Notes: a model not told the origin generated them from the sequence alone. DNA of 64,000 bases from Streptomyces sp. ISL-100 (GCF_018614615.1 NZ_JAGGOK010000027.1:1-64000), one strand, 5' to 3'. Positions 1-11,186 are shown, counted from the first letter of the stretch. Numbers and translations are program-made.

Positions 1-23
1 CCGGGGCCGGGGGCGTATCCGCG

Positions 24-938
24 TCACTTGACGGAGCCTGCCATCACCCCTTGCACGAAGTGCCGCTGGAAGGCGAAGAAGACCGCCACGGGCACGATCA
101 GCGAGAGGAACGCTCCGGGCGCCAGCACGTCCATGTTGCTGCCGAACTGGCGGATCTGCGACTGCAGTTCCACGGTGAGCGGCTGGGCGGAGCTGTCGGC
201 GAAGAGCAGCGCCACCAGCATGTCGTTCCACACCCACAGGAACTGGAAGATCGCCAGGCTGGCGATGGCCGGGCGGCCCACCGGCAGGACGAGCCGGGTG
301 AAGATCCGCCACTCGCTGCCGCCGTCCATCCGGGCGGCCTCCAGCATTTCGCGCGGTATCTCGGCGAAGTAGTTGCGCAGCAGGAAGACGGCGAAGGGCA
401 GCCCGTACGCCACATGGAAGAGCACCACGCCCGGGATCGTGCCGAACAGACCCAGCTGGCCGAAGAGTTTCGCCACCGGCAGCAGCCCGACCTGCACCGG
501 CACCACCAGCAGCGCGACCACCAGCAGGAACAGCCAGTCCCGGCCCGGGAACTCCAGCCAGGCGAAGGCGTATCCGGCGAGTGCGGCGATCACCACGACG
601 AGGGTGGTGGTGGGCACCGAGATCAGCACGGTGTTCCAGAACGCCTGGGTGATGCCCGCGTTGCCGAGCAGAGTGGAGTAGTTGTCGAAGGACAACTGCC
701 CCGGGCTGGTCAGGACCGTCCACCAGCCGCTCGCCGAGTTGTCCTGCGTCGTACGCATCGAGGAGAGAAAGAGCCCGGCGAGCGGGGTGACCCAGACGAG
801 GCTGACGACGACGAGGAACGCCTGGACCAGGCCGTTGCCCAGCCAACGCCTCAGCCGCCCGGCCGGACGTCCCCGCACCGGCGTCGCCGGGGCGGGCCTT
901 TGCTCCTTCGCGGGGACGGTGGCAGTGGCGGCGCTCAT
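24..938 (-). CDS. Carbohydrate ABC transporter permease, MalG type
   Basis: Inner-membrane permease half of a sugar importer, 304 residues, the usual length for MalG-type subunits. A hydrophilic N-terminus of about 35 residues is followed by six predicted membrane segments. The EAA loop that contacts the ATPase is seen as EAARMDGGSEWRIFTRLVLP around residues 200-220. The start ATG overlaps the stop of the upstream MalF-type gene by four bases (ATGA), so the two are translationally coupled. It is the last gene of the minus-strand operon glucosidase, binding protein, MalF, MalG. No ATPase gene is present; in Streptomyces a shared MsiK ATPase elsewhere in the genome normally serves such importers (known for the family, inferred here). 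Confidence 0.93.
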   Translation of the reverse strand: MSAATATVPAKEQRPAPATPVRGRPAGRLRRWLGNGLVQAFLVVVSLVWVTPLAGLFLSSMRTTQDNSASGWWTVLTSPGQLSFDNYSTLLGNAGITQAFWNTVLISVPTTTLVVVIAALAGYAFAWLEFPGRDWLFLLVVALLVVPVQVGLLPVAKLFGQLGLFGTIPGVVLFHVAYGLPFAVFLLRNYFAEIPREMLEAARMDGGSEWRIFTRLVLPVGRPAIASLAIFQFLWVWNDMLVALLFADSSAQPLTVELQSQIRQFGSNMDVLAPGAFLSLIVPVAVFFAFQRHFVQGVMAGSVK

Positions 939-2329
939 GACTGGCTCCTGCGGAAGCGGCGGACGTTGAAGACCATGGCGGGGATCACCAGGAGGAGAAG
1001 CAGGACGCCGAGCGCGCTGCCGAGGCCCTGGTTGTTACCGCCGCCGAAGGACACCAGCCACATCTGGGTGGCCAGTACGGTGGCGTCCTCCTGCACCGGT
1101 CCCGGCGCGATGATGTAGACGAGGTCGAAGACCTTCATCACGTTGATCACCAGGGTCACGAACACCACGGTCAGCACCGGCGCGAGCAGCGGCACGGTGA
1201 TCTTGCGGAAGACCTGCCACTCGTTGGCGCCGTCCATCCGGGCCGCTTCGAGCGTGTCGCGCGGCAGGGTGGAGAGCCCGGCGCCGATGAGCACCATGGC
1301 GAAGCCGGTCCAGATCCACAGGTACGCCCCGATGATGGCCGGGGTGACGAGGGCCGGCCCGAGCCACGAAATACCTTCGTAGGGCTGGGCGAAGTTCGCC
1401 GCCGGCAGCCGTACGGTGTACGAACCCGGCGCCAGATCCTGGAACCGGTAGGAGCCGTCGGCCGCGGTGTTGGCGGTGGCGACCGTCTTCCCGTCCCGTA
1501 CGGCCTCGACCCGCATCTGCGGCAGTCCGCTCTCGGCCTTGTCGACCGCGCCCTGCTTGCCACCGCCGCCCGGCGCGAAGTCCAGGTAGACGACTCCGCG
1601 CAACTCGTCGCGGCCCGCCTGCTGCTTGGCGCCGGGGAGCGCCTCCTTCGCCCCGGCGGGAAGCTCCTTGGGCTGTACGCCGACGAGCCCGAGGTTGACC
1701 GTACTGCCAGGGGAGGCCGCTTGGTCCGTACCGTACGAGCCGTCAGCCGCCCTGGTCAGGCCCTGCCCCTCACGGGCGCGGGCGGTCGGGTAGGAGGAGG
1801 CGCCCTGGAAGGCGTCGTGCACGCCGACCACGGTCGCGTTGAGTACGCCCTTGTCGGGGTCCTCCTCGTACGCCAGCCGGAAGATGATGCCCGCGGCGAG
1901 GAAGGAAACAGCCATCGGCATGAACAGCAGCAGCTTGAACGCGGTGGCCCAGCGGACCTTCTCCACGAGCACGGCGAGGATGAGCCCGAGCCCGGTGAGC
2001 AGTGTCGGAGCGACGACCACCCAGATGGTGCTGTTACGGATGGCCGTGAGTGTGGCCGGGTCGCGGAATATCTCTGCGTAGTTCTCGCCGCCGACGAAGC
2101 GGGTACCCGGGGCGTCGAAGAAGCTCCGGCCGACCGAGAACAGGACGGGGTAGACGACGAGGGCGCCGAGCAGGAGCAGCGCGGGCAGTACGAACGCCAC
2201 GGCTACGATCCGCATGCGCCGCCGGGCGCGGCGCCGGTGGTCCGTATGCCTGTCGTGCCTGTCGTCCGGTCGGGGGCCCTTCACTGTGCCGGGCCCTCCC
2301 TTTGTGCCGGGTGCGGTGACCGTGGTCAT
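935..2329 (-). CDS. Carbohydrate ABC transporter permease, MalF type, with large extracellular insert
   Basis: Partner permease of the MalG-type subunit, 464 residues against the usual 290-320. I start it at the ATG giving MTTVTAPGTK, 11 bases after the binding-protein gene; the reading frame stays open further upstream but would run into that gene. Membrane segments lie near residues 40-65, 100-122 and 130-152, then resume after residue 322. The extra length is a hydrophilic segment of about 170 residues (roughly 155-325). Its end looks like a carboxypeptidase-regulatory or SdrD-B type beta-sandwich (TAADGSYRFQDLAPGSYTVR). The EAA loop is at about 359-372 (LEAARMDGANEWQVF). By topology the insert should face outside, where it could touch the binding protein or cell wall (inference). 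It is coupled to malG by an ATGA overlap. Confidence 0.9.
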   Translation of the reverse strand: MTTVTAPGTKGGPGTVKGPRPDDRHDRHTDHRRRARRRMRIVAVAFVLPALLLLGALVVYPVLFSVGRSFFDAPGTRFVGGENYAEIFRDPATLTAIRNSTIWVVVAPTLLTGLGLILAVLVEKVRWATAFKLLLFMPMAVSFLAAGIIFRLAYEEDPDKGVLNATVVGVHDAFQGASSYPTARAREGQGLTRAADGSYGTDQAASPGSTVNLGLVGVQPKELPAGAKEALPGAKQQAGRDELRGVVYLDFAPGGGGKQGAVDKAESGLPQMRVEAVRDGKTVATANTAADGSYRFQDLAPGSYTVRLPAANFAQPYEGISWLGPALVTPAIIGAYLWIWTGFAMVLIGAGLSTLPRDTLEAARMDGANEWQVFRKITVPLLAPVLTVVFVTLVINVMKVFDLVYIIAPGPVQEDATVLATQMWLVSFGGGNNQGLGSALGVLLLLLVIPAMVFNVRRFRRSQS

Positions 2330-2340
2330 GACGGTCCGCC

Positions 2341-3668
2341 TCAGCCTTCGTACGACTTGGCTGCCGCGTCTTCCAGCCGGTTCGCGGTGGAGCGCGGGTT
2401 GGACGGGTCGCGCAGGAAGTCCTGGAGGATCTTCCACTCGCCGGTGCCCTTGGTGCCGCCGAAGGACGCCGGCGCCTGGTCGGACATGTCGAACCGCACC
2501 GAATCACCCGCGTCGGTCAGCGACTTGGCGATCTTCCGGCTGGTGTCGTCACCGTAGGCGGCGGGTTCGACCTTCTTGTTCGGGGACAGGAAGCCGCCCG
2601 CCCCGGCCCAGACGGCGGCCGACTCGGGGCTCGCCAGGTATTCGAGGAACTTCATGGCGGCCTTCTGGTTCTTGCCGTCCTTCAGGACGACCGCCGCGTC
2701 GCCGCCGCTGACCACCGGTGCCTCGCCGCCCTCGACCGCGGGGAAGGGGAAGAAGGAGACGCCCTCACCGGGCTTCTTGCCGAACTGGTCCTTCGCTATG
2801 CCCGCGACGAAGTCGCCCTCGTACACCATCCCGGCCTCGGGCTCGGGGCCGAAGACCTTCTCGACCGAGCCCGGGAAGTCGGTGCTCAGGGCGCCCTTCT
2901 GGCCGCCGTTGATCAGTTGCTTGTCGGAGAAGAGCTTGCCGAGAGTGGTCAGCGCCTTCACGACGGTGGGGTCGGTCCACTTGATCTTGTGGGCGGCGAG
3001 CTGGTCGTACTTCTCGGGGCCGGCCTGGGAGAGGTAGATGTTCTCGAACCAGTCGGTGAGCGTCCAGCCGTCCTCACCGGCGACCGAGAAGGCGGAAAGG
3101 CCCGAATCCGCCACGGTACGGCCGGACTTCAGCATCTCGGCGTACGTCGTCGGCGGCTTGACGCCGGCCTGGTCGAGAGCGTCGGGGCTGTACCAGACGG
3201 TCGACTTGTGGGCGGCCTTGAAGTACAGGCCGTAGAAGTCGTCGCCGACAGTGCCGTACTTCTTCCACACACTGGCGTAGTTGGTGTCGACGGACTCCTC
3301 GGTCGTACGGGAAAGCGGCTCCAGCCAGTCGTTCTTCGCGAACTGCTGCAGTACGCCGACCTGCGGCACCATCACCACGTCGGGGGCGTTGCCGCCCTCG
3401 ATCTTGCTGCCGACGACAGTGGAGACGTTGTCCCCGGTGGAAACGAACCGGGTCTTGGCGCCGGTCTTCTCGGTGAAGGCGTCGAGCACCTTCTGGAAGT
3501 TCTTCTGCTCGGTGCCCGACCAGACACCGGCGACGGTGATCGTCTGGCCGTTGAGCGCCTTGTCGCCGCCGCCCGCGGTGGTGACGGGGCCGCCGCCGCA
3601 GGCGGTCGCGCCGAGCGCGAGGACGAGAGCCGTGCAGCACGCGAGCGTGGTGGTGGTGCGTCGTTGCG

Positions 3669-3672
<4 letters not shown>
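2341..3672 (-). CDS. Sugar ABC transporter substrate-binding lipoprotein
   Basis: Extracellular binding protein of the importer, 443 residues, family 1 solute-binding fold. I start at the ATG giving MTQRRTTTTL, which overlaps the stop of the glucosidase gene by four bases; a longer reading frame upstream lies inside that gene. The N-terminus is a lipoprotein signal with the lipobox LGATAC, cysteine near residue 25. The body shows the usual hinge regions, for example GNAPDVVMVPQVG and YASVWKKYGTVGDDFYGLYF. It lies between the GH13 glucosidase and the two permeases, so the substrate is probably an alpha-glucoside such as maltose or a maltodextrin. The substrate is inferred from the neighbour, not read from the protein. 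Confidence 0.92.
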
Positions 3673-5330
<1,658 letters not shown>

Positions 5331-5401
5331 CACCCGTTGACCTGTTTCTACGTGAAGGGGTGCGCGCGGCCAGAAGACCAGAAGAGGTGGGCCGCGCTGT
5401 T

Positions 5402-5440
5402 ATGCATGCATGTTAAGTAGGCGTGACGAGAGGGTGTCAA
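5402..5440 (-). promoter_or_regulatory. Candidate promoter and palindrome upstream of the glucosidase operon
   Basis: On the minus strand a TTGACA box (5435-5440) is followed after 18 bases by TTAACA (5411-5416), a good match to a housekeeping promoter. The perfect palindrome ATGCATGCAT (5402-5411) adjoins the -10 box and could be a repressor site. No regulator gene is adjacent, so the binding protein is unknown. The rest of the 220-base gap (5331-5550) shows nothing else I can name. Confidence 0.45.
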
Positions 5441-5550
5441 CGACTGAACAGAAAGCTGCGCAAAGTTGGGGTATTATGCCCGGATTTGACTTGAGCACAG
5501 GCACGTTCGCAGGTCTGCCATCTACCTAACAAGTAACTAGCGGGATGGGC

Positions 5551-6825
5551 TCAGCCCTGGCGACGCGCGATGGCGGCCAGCTCTTCGGCCAGCCTGCGCA
5601 CAGCCACCGCCGGCGACTGCTGCTGCGTCATCGCGTCGTGTACGACCGCCTGCACGGCCAGGCTCACCTGGTCGTAGCGCGGGCTCTTGGGACGCGGCGC
5701 GGCCGCGAGCACACTTGTGCGCAGGGCCGGCAGATAGGGATATTTCCGTACCAGATCGGCATCCCCGTACAGATCCGCCAGCACAGGCGGCAGCGCGCCT
5801 TCGGTGAGCACCTTGCGCTGCACCGGTTCGCTGGTCAGATACGCGATCAGATCGGCCGCCGACTCCGGGTGCCGGGCATCAGCGCTGACCGCGAGATTCG
5901 AGCCGCCGAGCACACTGGTGCCCGGCCCGTCGGCACCCGGCAGCGGCACCGCGCCGAACTTCCCCGCGACCTCGGAGTCCTTGCCGGAGATTCCCGCGTA
6001 GGCGTACGGCCAGTTGCGCAGGAAGAGCAGCCGGCCGTTCTGGAACGCCTCCCGGGACTCCTCCTCCTTGTACGTCAGCGCTTCGCGCGGGATCCACCCG
6101 TCGCGCACGCCACGGGCCAGGAAGCCGAGTCCGTCCCGGGCGGCGGCCGAGTCCACGGTGACGCGCTCCCCCTCGTCGCCGAGGATGCTGCCGCCCGCCG
6201 AGTACACCGCCTCGGCCGCGTTGACGGTCAGCCCTTCGTACGGCAGGAACTGACCGGCGTACCCTCCGAGCCCGTGCCTCGGGGCGATGGTGCGCGCCTG
6301 GCGTTCCAGCTCCTGCCAGGTGCGCGGGGGCCGTTCGCCCTCCCGGTCCAGGATGTCCTTGCGGTAGAAGAGCATCCCTGCGTTCGTGACGTACGGAACG
6401 GCATACAGCTTGTCGTCGTACGTCGCCGTGCCCACCACCGGCGGCAGGAAGCCCTTCAGCGGGAAGCGGTCCCGGTCGAGCGGGGAGATCCATCCGGCGG
6501 CGGCGAACTCCGGGGTCCAGGCGACATCGATATTGAGAATGTCGAACCGGCCCCGGTCCGAGCGCAGTCCGGTGACCATCTGCGCGTGGGTCTCGTCGGC
6601 GGAGTCGGGCAGCTCGACGAGCGTGACCTTCTCGTCCGGATGCGTACGGTTCCAGCCGTCCAGCAGCGGGCCGAGGTAGTCCGTGAGGTCCCCGGCCGTG
6701 GCGAGGGTCATCGGGCCGCGCCCGTCGTCGCGCGCCCCGCCCCCCGGCGCGTCCGGGGCGACGTATCCCGCCACGACGACCGCGGCGACCAGCAGGCCCC
6801 TACCGGCGGCACGTATCCACCGCAT
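5551..6825 (-). CDS. Solitary extracellular sugar-binding protein with non-canonical lipobox
   Basis: Family 1 solute-binding protein, 424 residues, similar in layout to trehalose/maltose-type binding proteins (FDILNIDVAWTPEFAAAGWI, YAVPYVTNAGMLFYRKD). The chosen ATG at 6825 has an AGGGAGG ribosome site six bases upstream. The N-terminus has positively charged residues and a hydrophobic core, but where a lipobox would read VAGC the protein has VAGY. The codon is TAC; TGC would restore Cys. It may therefore be secreted or stay signal-anchored rather than lipidated. No permease or ATPase gene is adjacent; the neighbours are a glucosidase operon on one side and a divergent PadR/ABC exporter operon on the other. 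The substrate is unknown. Confidence 0.85.
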   Translation of the reverse strand: MRWIRAAGRGLLVAAVVVAGYVAPDAPGGGARDDGRGPMTLATAGDLTDYLGPLLDGWNRTHPDEKVTLVELPDSADETHAQMVTGLRSDRGRFDILNIDVAWTPEFAAAGWISPLDRDRFPLKGFLPPVVGTATYDDKLYAVPYVTNAGMLFYRKDILDREGERPPRTWQELERQARTIAPRHGLGGYAGQFLPYEGLTVNAAEAVYSAGGSILGDEGERVTVDSAAARDGLGFLARGVRDGWIPREALTYKEEESREAFQNGRLLFLRNWPYAYAGISGKDSEVAGKFGAVPLPGADGPGTSVLGGSNLAVSADARHPESAADLIAYLTSEPVQRKVLTEGALPPVLADLYGDADLVRKYPYLPALRTSVLAAAPRPKSPRYDQVSLAVQAVVHDAMTQQQSPAVAVRRLAEELAAIARRQG

Positions 6826-6846
6826 AGGTTCCTCCCTGTACACCGG

Positions 6847-6864
6847 CGCCGAGCACCCTCGGCG
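6847..6864. other. Stem-loop in the leader of the solitary binding-protein gene
   Basis: CGCCGAG (6847-6853) and CTCGGCG (6858-6864) form a perfect 7-base stem with a CACC loop, 22 bases upstream of the ATG at 6825. It may shape the 5' leader or be an operator. I could not assign firm promoters in the 180-base divergent gap towards the PadR gene. Confidence 0.3.
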
Positions 6865-7005
6865 TGACGGGCCATGTATACCCGTTAGGCATGGGCGATA
6901 CTAGGGCCTGCGACAGAATGACGAGGCGATCCGGACCACACTGCGAACCGCGGCCAGAATCACTGTGCAACAGGCATGCAGACGACGCAAAGGAGGAGAG
7001 CACGA

Positions 7006-7512
7006 GTGCGGCTGCCCCTCCTGGCTCTTCTCGCACGCGGACCCGCCCATGGTTACGAACTGAAACAGGACCTTGAGCAACTGCTGGGTGCCGAGTACCC
7101 TCAGCCGAACGTCGGCCAGATCTATGTGACTCTGGGACGGCTGGAGAAGTCGGGCCTGATCGAGGGCGAAGAGGTCGCCCAGTCGAGCCGGCCCAACAAG
7201 AAGGTCTACCGGCTCACGGATGCCGGGCGGGAAGCACTGCAGGTCTGGTTCGAGGAGACCTCGGACGAGCCTCGGGTGCGGGACGACTTCTTCATGAAGC
7301 TCGCCCTCGCTCCCCGGACCGGCCTCGCCGACCAGATCGCGCTGATCAACAAACAGCGCCGTCAGTACCTGAACACCATGCGCAATCTGTCGAAGCTGGC
7401 CGCCGCCGACAACCGGGAAAACCCCATCGCCCATCTGCTCGTCGAGGGCGCCATTCTGCATCTGCAGGCCGACCTCGACTGGCTGGAACGCTGCCAGGAG
7501 GAGCTGGAATGA
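7006..7512 (+). CDS. PadR-family transcriptional regulator
   Basis: Winged-helix DNA-binding regulator, 168 residues. An upstream ATG at 6976 is in frame, but the GTG at 7006 is preferred because AAGGAGGAG lies at the right distance before it and the protein then begins directly with the PadR core (LLALLARGPAHGYELKQDLEQ). The recognition and wing region reads VGQIYVTLGRLEKSGLIEGE. The C-terminal half is helical and charged, as in the dimerisation domain of PadR proteins. The stop overlaps the ABC ATPase start by four bases, so it is the first gene of a three-gene operon that it probably represses, as PadR proteins next to exporters usually do (inference). Confidence 0.9.
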   Translation: MRLPLLALLARGPAHGYELKQDLEQLLGAEYPQPNVGQIYVTLGRLEKSGLIEGEEVAQSSRPNKKVYRLTDAGREALQVWFEETSDEPRVRDDFFMKLALAPRTGLADQIALINKQRRQYLNTMRNLSKLAAADNRENPIAHLLVEGAILHLQADLDWLERCQEELE

Positions 7513-8261
7513 GCGACACCCCCGTTCCCGCTCTGCGCGCCGAGGGCCTGGTCAAGACCCACCACGGCGAGGGCGCGCCGGTCCGTGCCGTGCGCGGTGT
7601 GGATCTCTCCGTACGGCAGGGTGAGTTCGTCGCCGTCACCGGACCGTCGGGCGCCGGGAAGTCCACGATGCTGCATCTGCTCGGCGGCCTCCAGCGGCCG
7701 GACAGCGGCAGCATCTGGCTGGACGGCGCGTGCACCGACTCCTACAGCGAGGCCCGCTGGGCGGTGGAGCGCCGCCGCAGGATCGGCATCGTCTTCCAGT
7801 TCTTCAACCTCGTGTCGAACCTGACCGTCGCCGACAACGTCGAGCTGCCCGCACTGCTCGCCGGTACGTCCCCCAAGCGGGCCCGCGCCGAGCGCGAGAG
7901 CCTGCTGGCGGAGCTGGGACTTCAGAGCAAGGCGCGCAGCATGCCGGGCGAGCTGTCCGGCGGTGAACAGCAGCGCGTCGCACTGGCGCGGGCGCTGGTC
8001 AACCACCCCGGGCTGCTGCTCGCCGACGAGCCGGCGGGAAGCCTCGACAGCAAGGGCACCCGTGAGGTGATGCGGCTGCTGACCCGCTTCCACCAGCGCG
8101 GCCAGACGATCGTCCTGGTGACCCATGACGCGCGGCTCGCCAGCGCCGCGGATCGCGTGATCAGCTTCTACGACGGCCGGATCGCCGACGACGCGGAGCT
8201 CGACGACGCCACGGGATCGCCGGGTACGGGCATATCCTCCGTGCTCGAACTGAAGGACTGA
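7509..8261 (+). CDS. ABC transporter ATP-binding protein, MacB/LolD type
   Basis: ATPase subunit of 250 residues. Walker A is GPSGAGKST at about residues 44-52, the Q-loop follows in FQFFNLV, the signature is LSGGEQQRVALARAL at about 150-164, Walker B is LLLADEPAG, and the H-loop is LVTHD. This family pairs with FtsX-type permeases that move lipids, peptides or drugs or act mechanically on envelope proteins. Here it is coupled to the PadR gene upstream (ATGA overlap) and lies three bases before the permease gene. The substrate is unknown. Confidence 0.95.
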   Translation: MSDTPVPALRAEGLVKTHHGEGAPVRAVRGVDLSVRQGEFVAVTGPSGAGKSTMLHLLGGLQRPDSGSIWLDGACTDSYSEARWAVERRRRIGIVFQFFNLVSNLTVADNVELPALLAGTSPKRARAERESLLAELGLQSKARSMPGELSGGEQQRVALARALVNHPGLLLADEPAGSLDSKGTREVMRLLTRFHQRGQTIVLVTHDARLASAADRVISFYDGRIADDAELDDATGSPGTGISSVLELKD

Positions 8262-8264
8262 GCC

Positions 8265-10559
8265 GTGCGAGCCACCCTGCGCTGGGCGCACGCCGATCTG
8301 CGTACGCATCGCGGTGAAGCGCTCTTCATCGTCCTCGCCACCGCCGGAATCATCGCCTCACTGCTGCTCGCCACCGCGCTGTTCGGTTACGCCACCAACC
8401 CCTGGCAGCGCGTCTTCACCCGGGCCAACGGCGCTCACCTGTGGATCCACACCGGCCCGTCCGCCGACGCGGCCCGGCTCGCCGCGCTGGACGGCGTCGA
8501 ATCCGTGTCGGGCCCCTACCGCACCGCGTCCGCCACGGTGGAGTCGCGCGGGACCCGCGCGACCGTGGAACTCCGCGGCGCCGATGACACCCCGCCCACC
8601 ACCGGGCGTCCGCTCCTGGATTCCGGGCGGTGGCTGGACCCCGGCACGCCTGACGGCGTCGTACTGGAGAGGGATCTCGCCCGCGCCCTGTGGGTGGAAA
8701 CCGGCGACTGGCTTACCCTCCCGGGCAGCCCGCGCCCCCTGACGGTGCTCGGTGTCGCGGACCATGCCGAGCCCCGGTACAGCCCCGGAGAGCGGTCCGG
8801 CACCGTCTGGGCGCTGCCGTCGGTCGTGGAACGGACGGGCGAGCGCACCGGACAGGTCGTGGGGCTGCGGCTGAGCGACCCCGGCGACACGGACTACGCC
8901 GTACAGCGATCCGTGACCGAGCTCGGTGCCGGGGCCGTCACACAGGTCTCCAGCTGGCAGCAGGCGCGCGCCGAGGCGCAGGGCGACACCCGGCTGCTCG
9001 GCCAGGTCCTCGGACTCTTCGGGCTGGGCGCCCTGCTCGCCGCGGCGCTGGCCGTGTTCGGCGCGATCAGCACCCGGATCCGGGGTCATCTGCGGGACAT
9101 TTCCGTACTGAAGGCGATCGGCTTCACACCCGGCCAGGTGGTACGTGTCTTCCTCGCCCAGCACGTGGCGTTCGCGCTGCTGGGCACCGTGCTGGCGACC
9201 GTACTCATCGAGACGCTCGGCAGCGGCATCCCGGGCAGGCTCGGCGACGCGGTCAGGGTGTGGCAGGGACTGCCCGGCCATGCCGCGGCGCTGCTCGCGG
9301 TGCCGGTCGGTGCGGTGCTGTTCATCGGCGCCACCACGTGTCTCGCCGCCTGGCGGGCGGGCCGGGTTTCGCCCGTGCCCGTGCTGCGGTCGGCCGGTCC
9401 CGCCGGGAGCCGGCTCTCCGGTCCGGCCCGCAGGGCGCTGGGGCTGCGGCTGCCGCCGGCCCTCGTCCTCGGCCTGCACCGGACGTTCACCCGCAGTCCC
9501 CGCTCGATGGCCACGATCGCGCGCCTCGCCCTGCCGCTGGTGCTGATCACGGTCGCCCTCAGCGCGTGGACGACCGTCGAGCGCTTCGAGAGCAAGCCCG
9601 AACAGCTCGGTCTCGCGGCCGCGCTCACGGCCCGCGCGGACAAGGGACTCGACGACCGTGAGGCGCGCGCCCTGCTCGAAGCCGACGACCGGGTCCGGGC
9701 CGCCCACCCGGGCGTGGAGGTGACGGCGCTGGTACCGGGCCAGACCGGGACGATCGCGCTGCGCGGTCTCGGCACCCGCGAGGAGCCGTATCCGTTCACG
9801 CTGGCAGCGGGCCGCCCGGCGCAGGGACCCGACGAGGCGGTGGCCGGGCAGGGGCTGCTGGACCTGCTGGACGTACAGGTCGGTGACTGGATACGGATGA
9901 CGGTCGGCGGGCGCCCGCAGATCCTGCACATCGTCGGCCGCAGTATCGAGCCGGAAAACTCCGGCCGCGTCATCTCGACCTCGCTCGACACACTGCGGGA
10001 GAACGACCCCGGGCTCCGGCCGGCGCTCTATCAGCTCCAGTTGCGCCCCGGCGCGGACCCGCACGCCGTCGGCGCGGCACTGACCGGGGCGTCGGACGGC
10101 CGGCTGGACATCCGCGAAGTGACCAACCCGGCCGGGGGTCCGGCCCCGCTGCGCGGCGTCGTACTCGGACTGATCGCCGTACTCGCCCTGATCGGGCTGA
10201 CCGAACTGTCGACGGTGATCGGCGGCAGCGTACGGGAGGGCGAGCGGGACCTGCTGGCGCTGAAGGCCGTCGGACTGTCTCCGCGCCAGATCACCGCCGT
10301 GACGGTAACGGCCGTCGCCGGCACCGCCCTGGCCGCCGCCGTCGTCGGCGCGGCGCTGGGAGTGCCGCTCGCCCGCCTGCTGATCGACGCCCAGGGCCGG
10401 TCGAGCGGCATCGGCGCGGGTATCGCGCAGACCCCGTCGCCGTGGCTGCTCGTCCTGCTGGGCGCGGCGGCGGTGCTGGGCGCGGCCGCGCTCGCCACCC
10501 TGCCGGCCGCTCGCGCCGCGCACCGCCGCCTGGCGGACACCCTGAGCGCGGTCGCCTGA
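8265..10559 (+). CDS. FtsX-like ABC transporter permease
   Basis: Membrane partner of the ATPase just upstream, 764 residues, GTG start at 8265. The architecture is a duplicated FtsX fold. There is an N-terminal membrane helix (about 20-45) and an extracellular MacB-type domain with ESVSGPYRTASATVESRG. Three helices follow around 245-380 (LFGLGALLAAALAVFGAIST), then a second extracellular domain and C-terminal helices around 630-750. GHLRDISVLKAIGFTPGQVV and ERDLLALKAVGLSPRQITAV are the two coupling segments typical of the family. With PadR and the ATPase it forms an operon for an exporter or envelope-stress system of unknown substrate. Confidence 0.93.
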   Translation: MRATLRWAHADLRTHRGEALFIVLATAGIIASLLLATALFGYATNPWQRVFTRANGAHLWIHTGPSADAARLAALDGVESVSGPYRTASATVESRGTRATVELRGADDTPPTTGRPLLDSGRWLDPGTPDGVVLERDLARALWVETGDWLTLPGSPRPLTVLGVADHAEPRYSPGERSGTVWALPSVVERTGERTGQVVGLRLSDPGDTDYAVQRSVTELGAGAVTQVSSWQQARAEAQGDTRLLGQVLGLFGLGALLAAALAVFGAISTRIRGHLRDISVLKAIGFTPGQVVRVFLAQHVAFALLGTVLATVLIETLGSGIPGRLGDAVRVWQGLPGHAAALLAVPVGAVLFIGATTCLAAWRAGRVSPVPVLRSAGPAGSRLSGPARRALGLRLPPALVLGLHRTFTRSPRSMATIARLALPLVLITVALSAWTTVERFESKPEQLGLAAALTARADKGLDDREARALLEADDRVRAAHPGVEVTALVPGQTGTIALRGLGTREEPYPFTLAAGRPAQGPDEAVAGQGLLDLLDVQVGDWIRMTVGGRPQILHIVGRSIEPENSGRVISTSLDTLRENDPGLRPALYQLQLRPGADPHAVGAALTGASDGRLDIREVTNPAGGPAPLRGVVLGLIAVLALIGLTELSTVIGGSVREGERDLLALKAVGLSPRQITAVTVTAVAGTALAAAVVGAALGVPLARLLIDAQGRSSGIGAGIAQTPSPWLLVLLGAAAVLGAAALATLPAARAAHRRLADTLSAVA

Positions 10560-10733
10560 GCCGGGTCCGCTCAGGACGATTTCGACCACACGTACAGGCT
10601 GCCGCTGACCGAGCTGAACCTGTACTCATATCCCTCTTCACCACCGGTCGTTAGTGCGAACTGCACGCAACTTGGCGATCAACCGCCCGAGGGCCCTGAG
10701 GAGAACCGCTCCGGGGCGGCGACCGCCGCAAGG

Positions 10734-11072
10734 TCAGGCGTCGACGGCCGCCTGCTCGTTCTCGATGGTGAACGCGCTGCCGGTGTGGGACAGCCGCAGG
10801 AGCCGGGCCAGCGCGCGCGGGACGGCGCACAGCCGCAGCTCGGTTCCGTTCGTTTTCGCCGTACGGGCCGCGGCCAGCAAGGCGTTCAATCCCGAGCAGT
10901 CGCAGAAGGTCAGGCCCGCACAGTCCACCAGGACTTGCCGGCGAGTGGCCACGGCAGCCTGGAGGGCCTCTCTGAGATCCGGGGCGCCGACGACGTCGAG
11001 GTCCCCTGCCACGGTGATCCGGCAGCTGTCGGGTCCGGTGGCGTCAACGCCGACCTGAATCGTGTCGTTCAC
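10734..11072 (-). CDS. STAS-domain anti-sigma factor antagonist
   Basis: Single-domain protein of 112 residues of the SpoIIAA/RsbV family. It binds an anti-sigma kinase and is switched off by phosphorylation on a conserved serine. The motif is FCDCSGLNAL at about residues 59-68; the position of the phospho-acceptor Ser is retained although the flanking residue is Cys rather than Ser. No anti-sigma kinase gene is adjacent, which is common for the many such orphans in Streptomyces. It stands alone on the minus strand between the FtsX permease and the dnaK operon. The 174 bases between 10560 and 10733 show no clear feature. Confidence 0.9.
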   Translation of the reverse strand: MNDTIQVGVDATGPDSCRITVAGDLDVVGAPDLREALQAAVATRRQVLVDCAGLTFCDCSGLNALLAAARTAKTNGTELRLCAVPRALARLLRLSHTGSAFTIENEQAAVDA

Positions 11073-11186
11073 AGCGCCCCCTTGGGAAGGTGGACGGACT
11101 GTTCATCCAGAGAAACCCCTGACCGGCCGTCCTGTCCACCCCGGCCGGCGACAGCGACGAACCGTGGCCGTCGCACCGTGGATATC

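Noticed and set aside
51..1118. Plus-strand frame of about 355 codons opposite the permease genes
   Set aside because: Rich in His, Arg and Gln with no motif; a typical antisense shadow in high-GC DNA.
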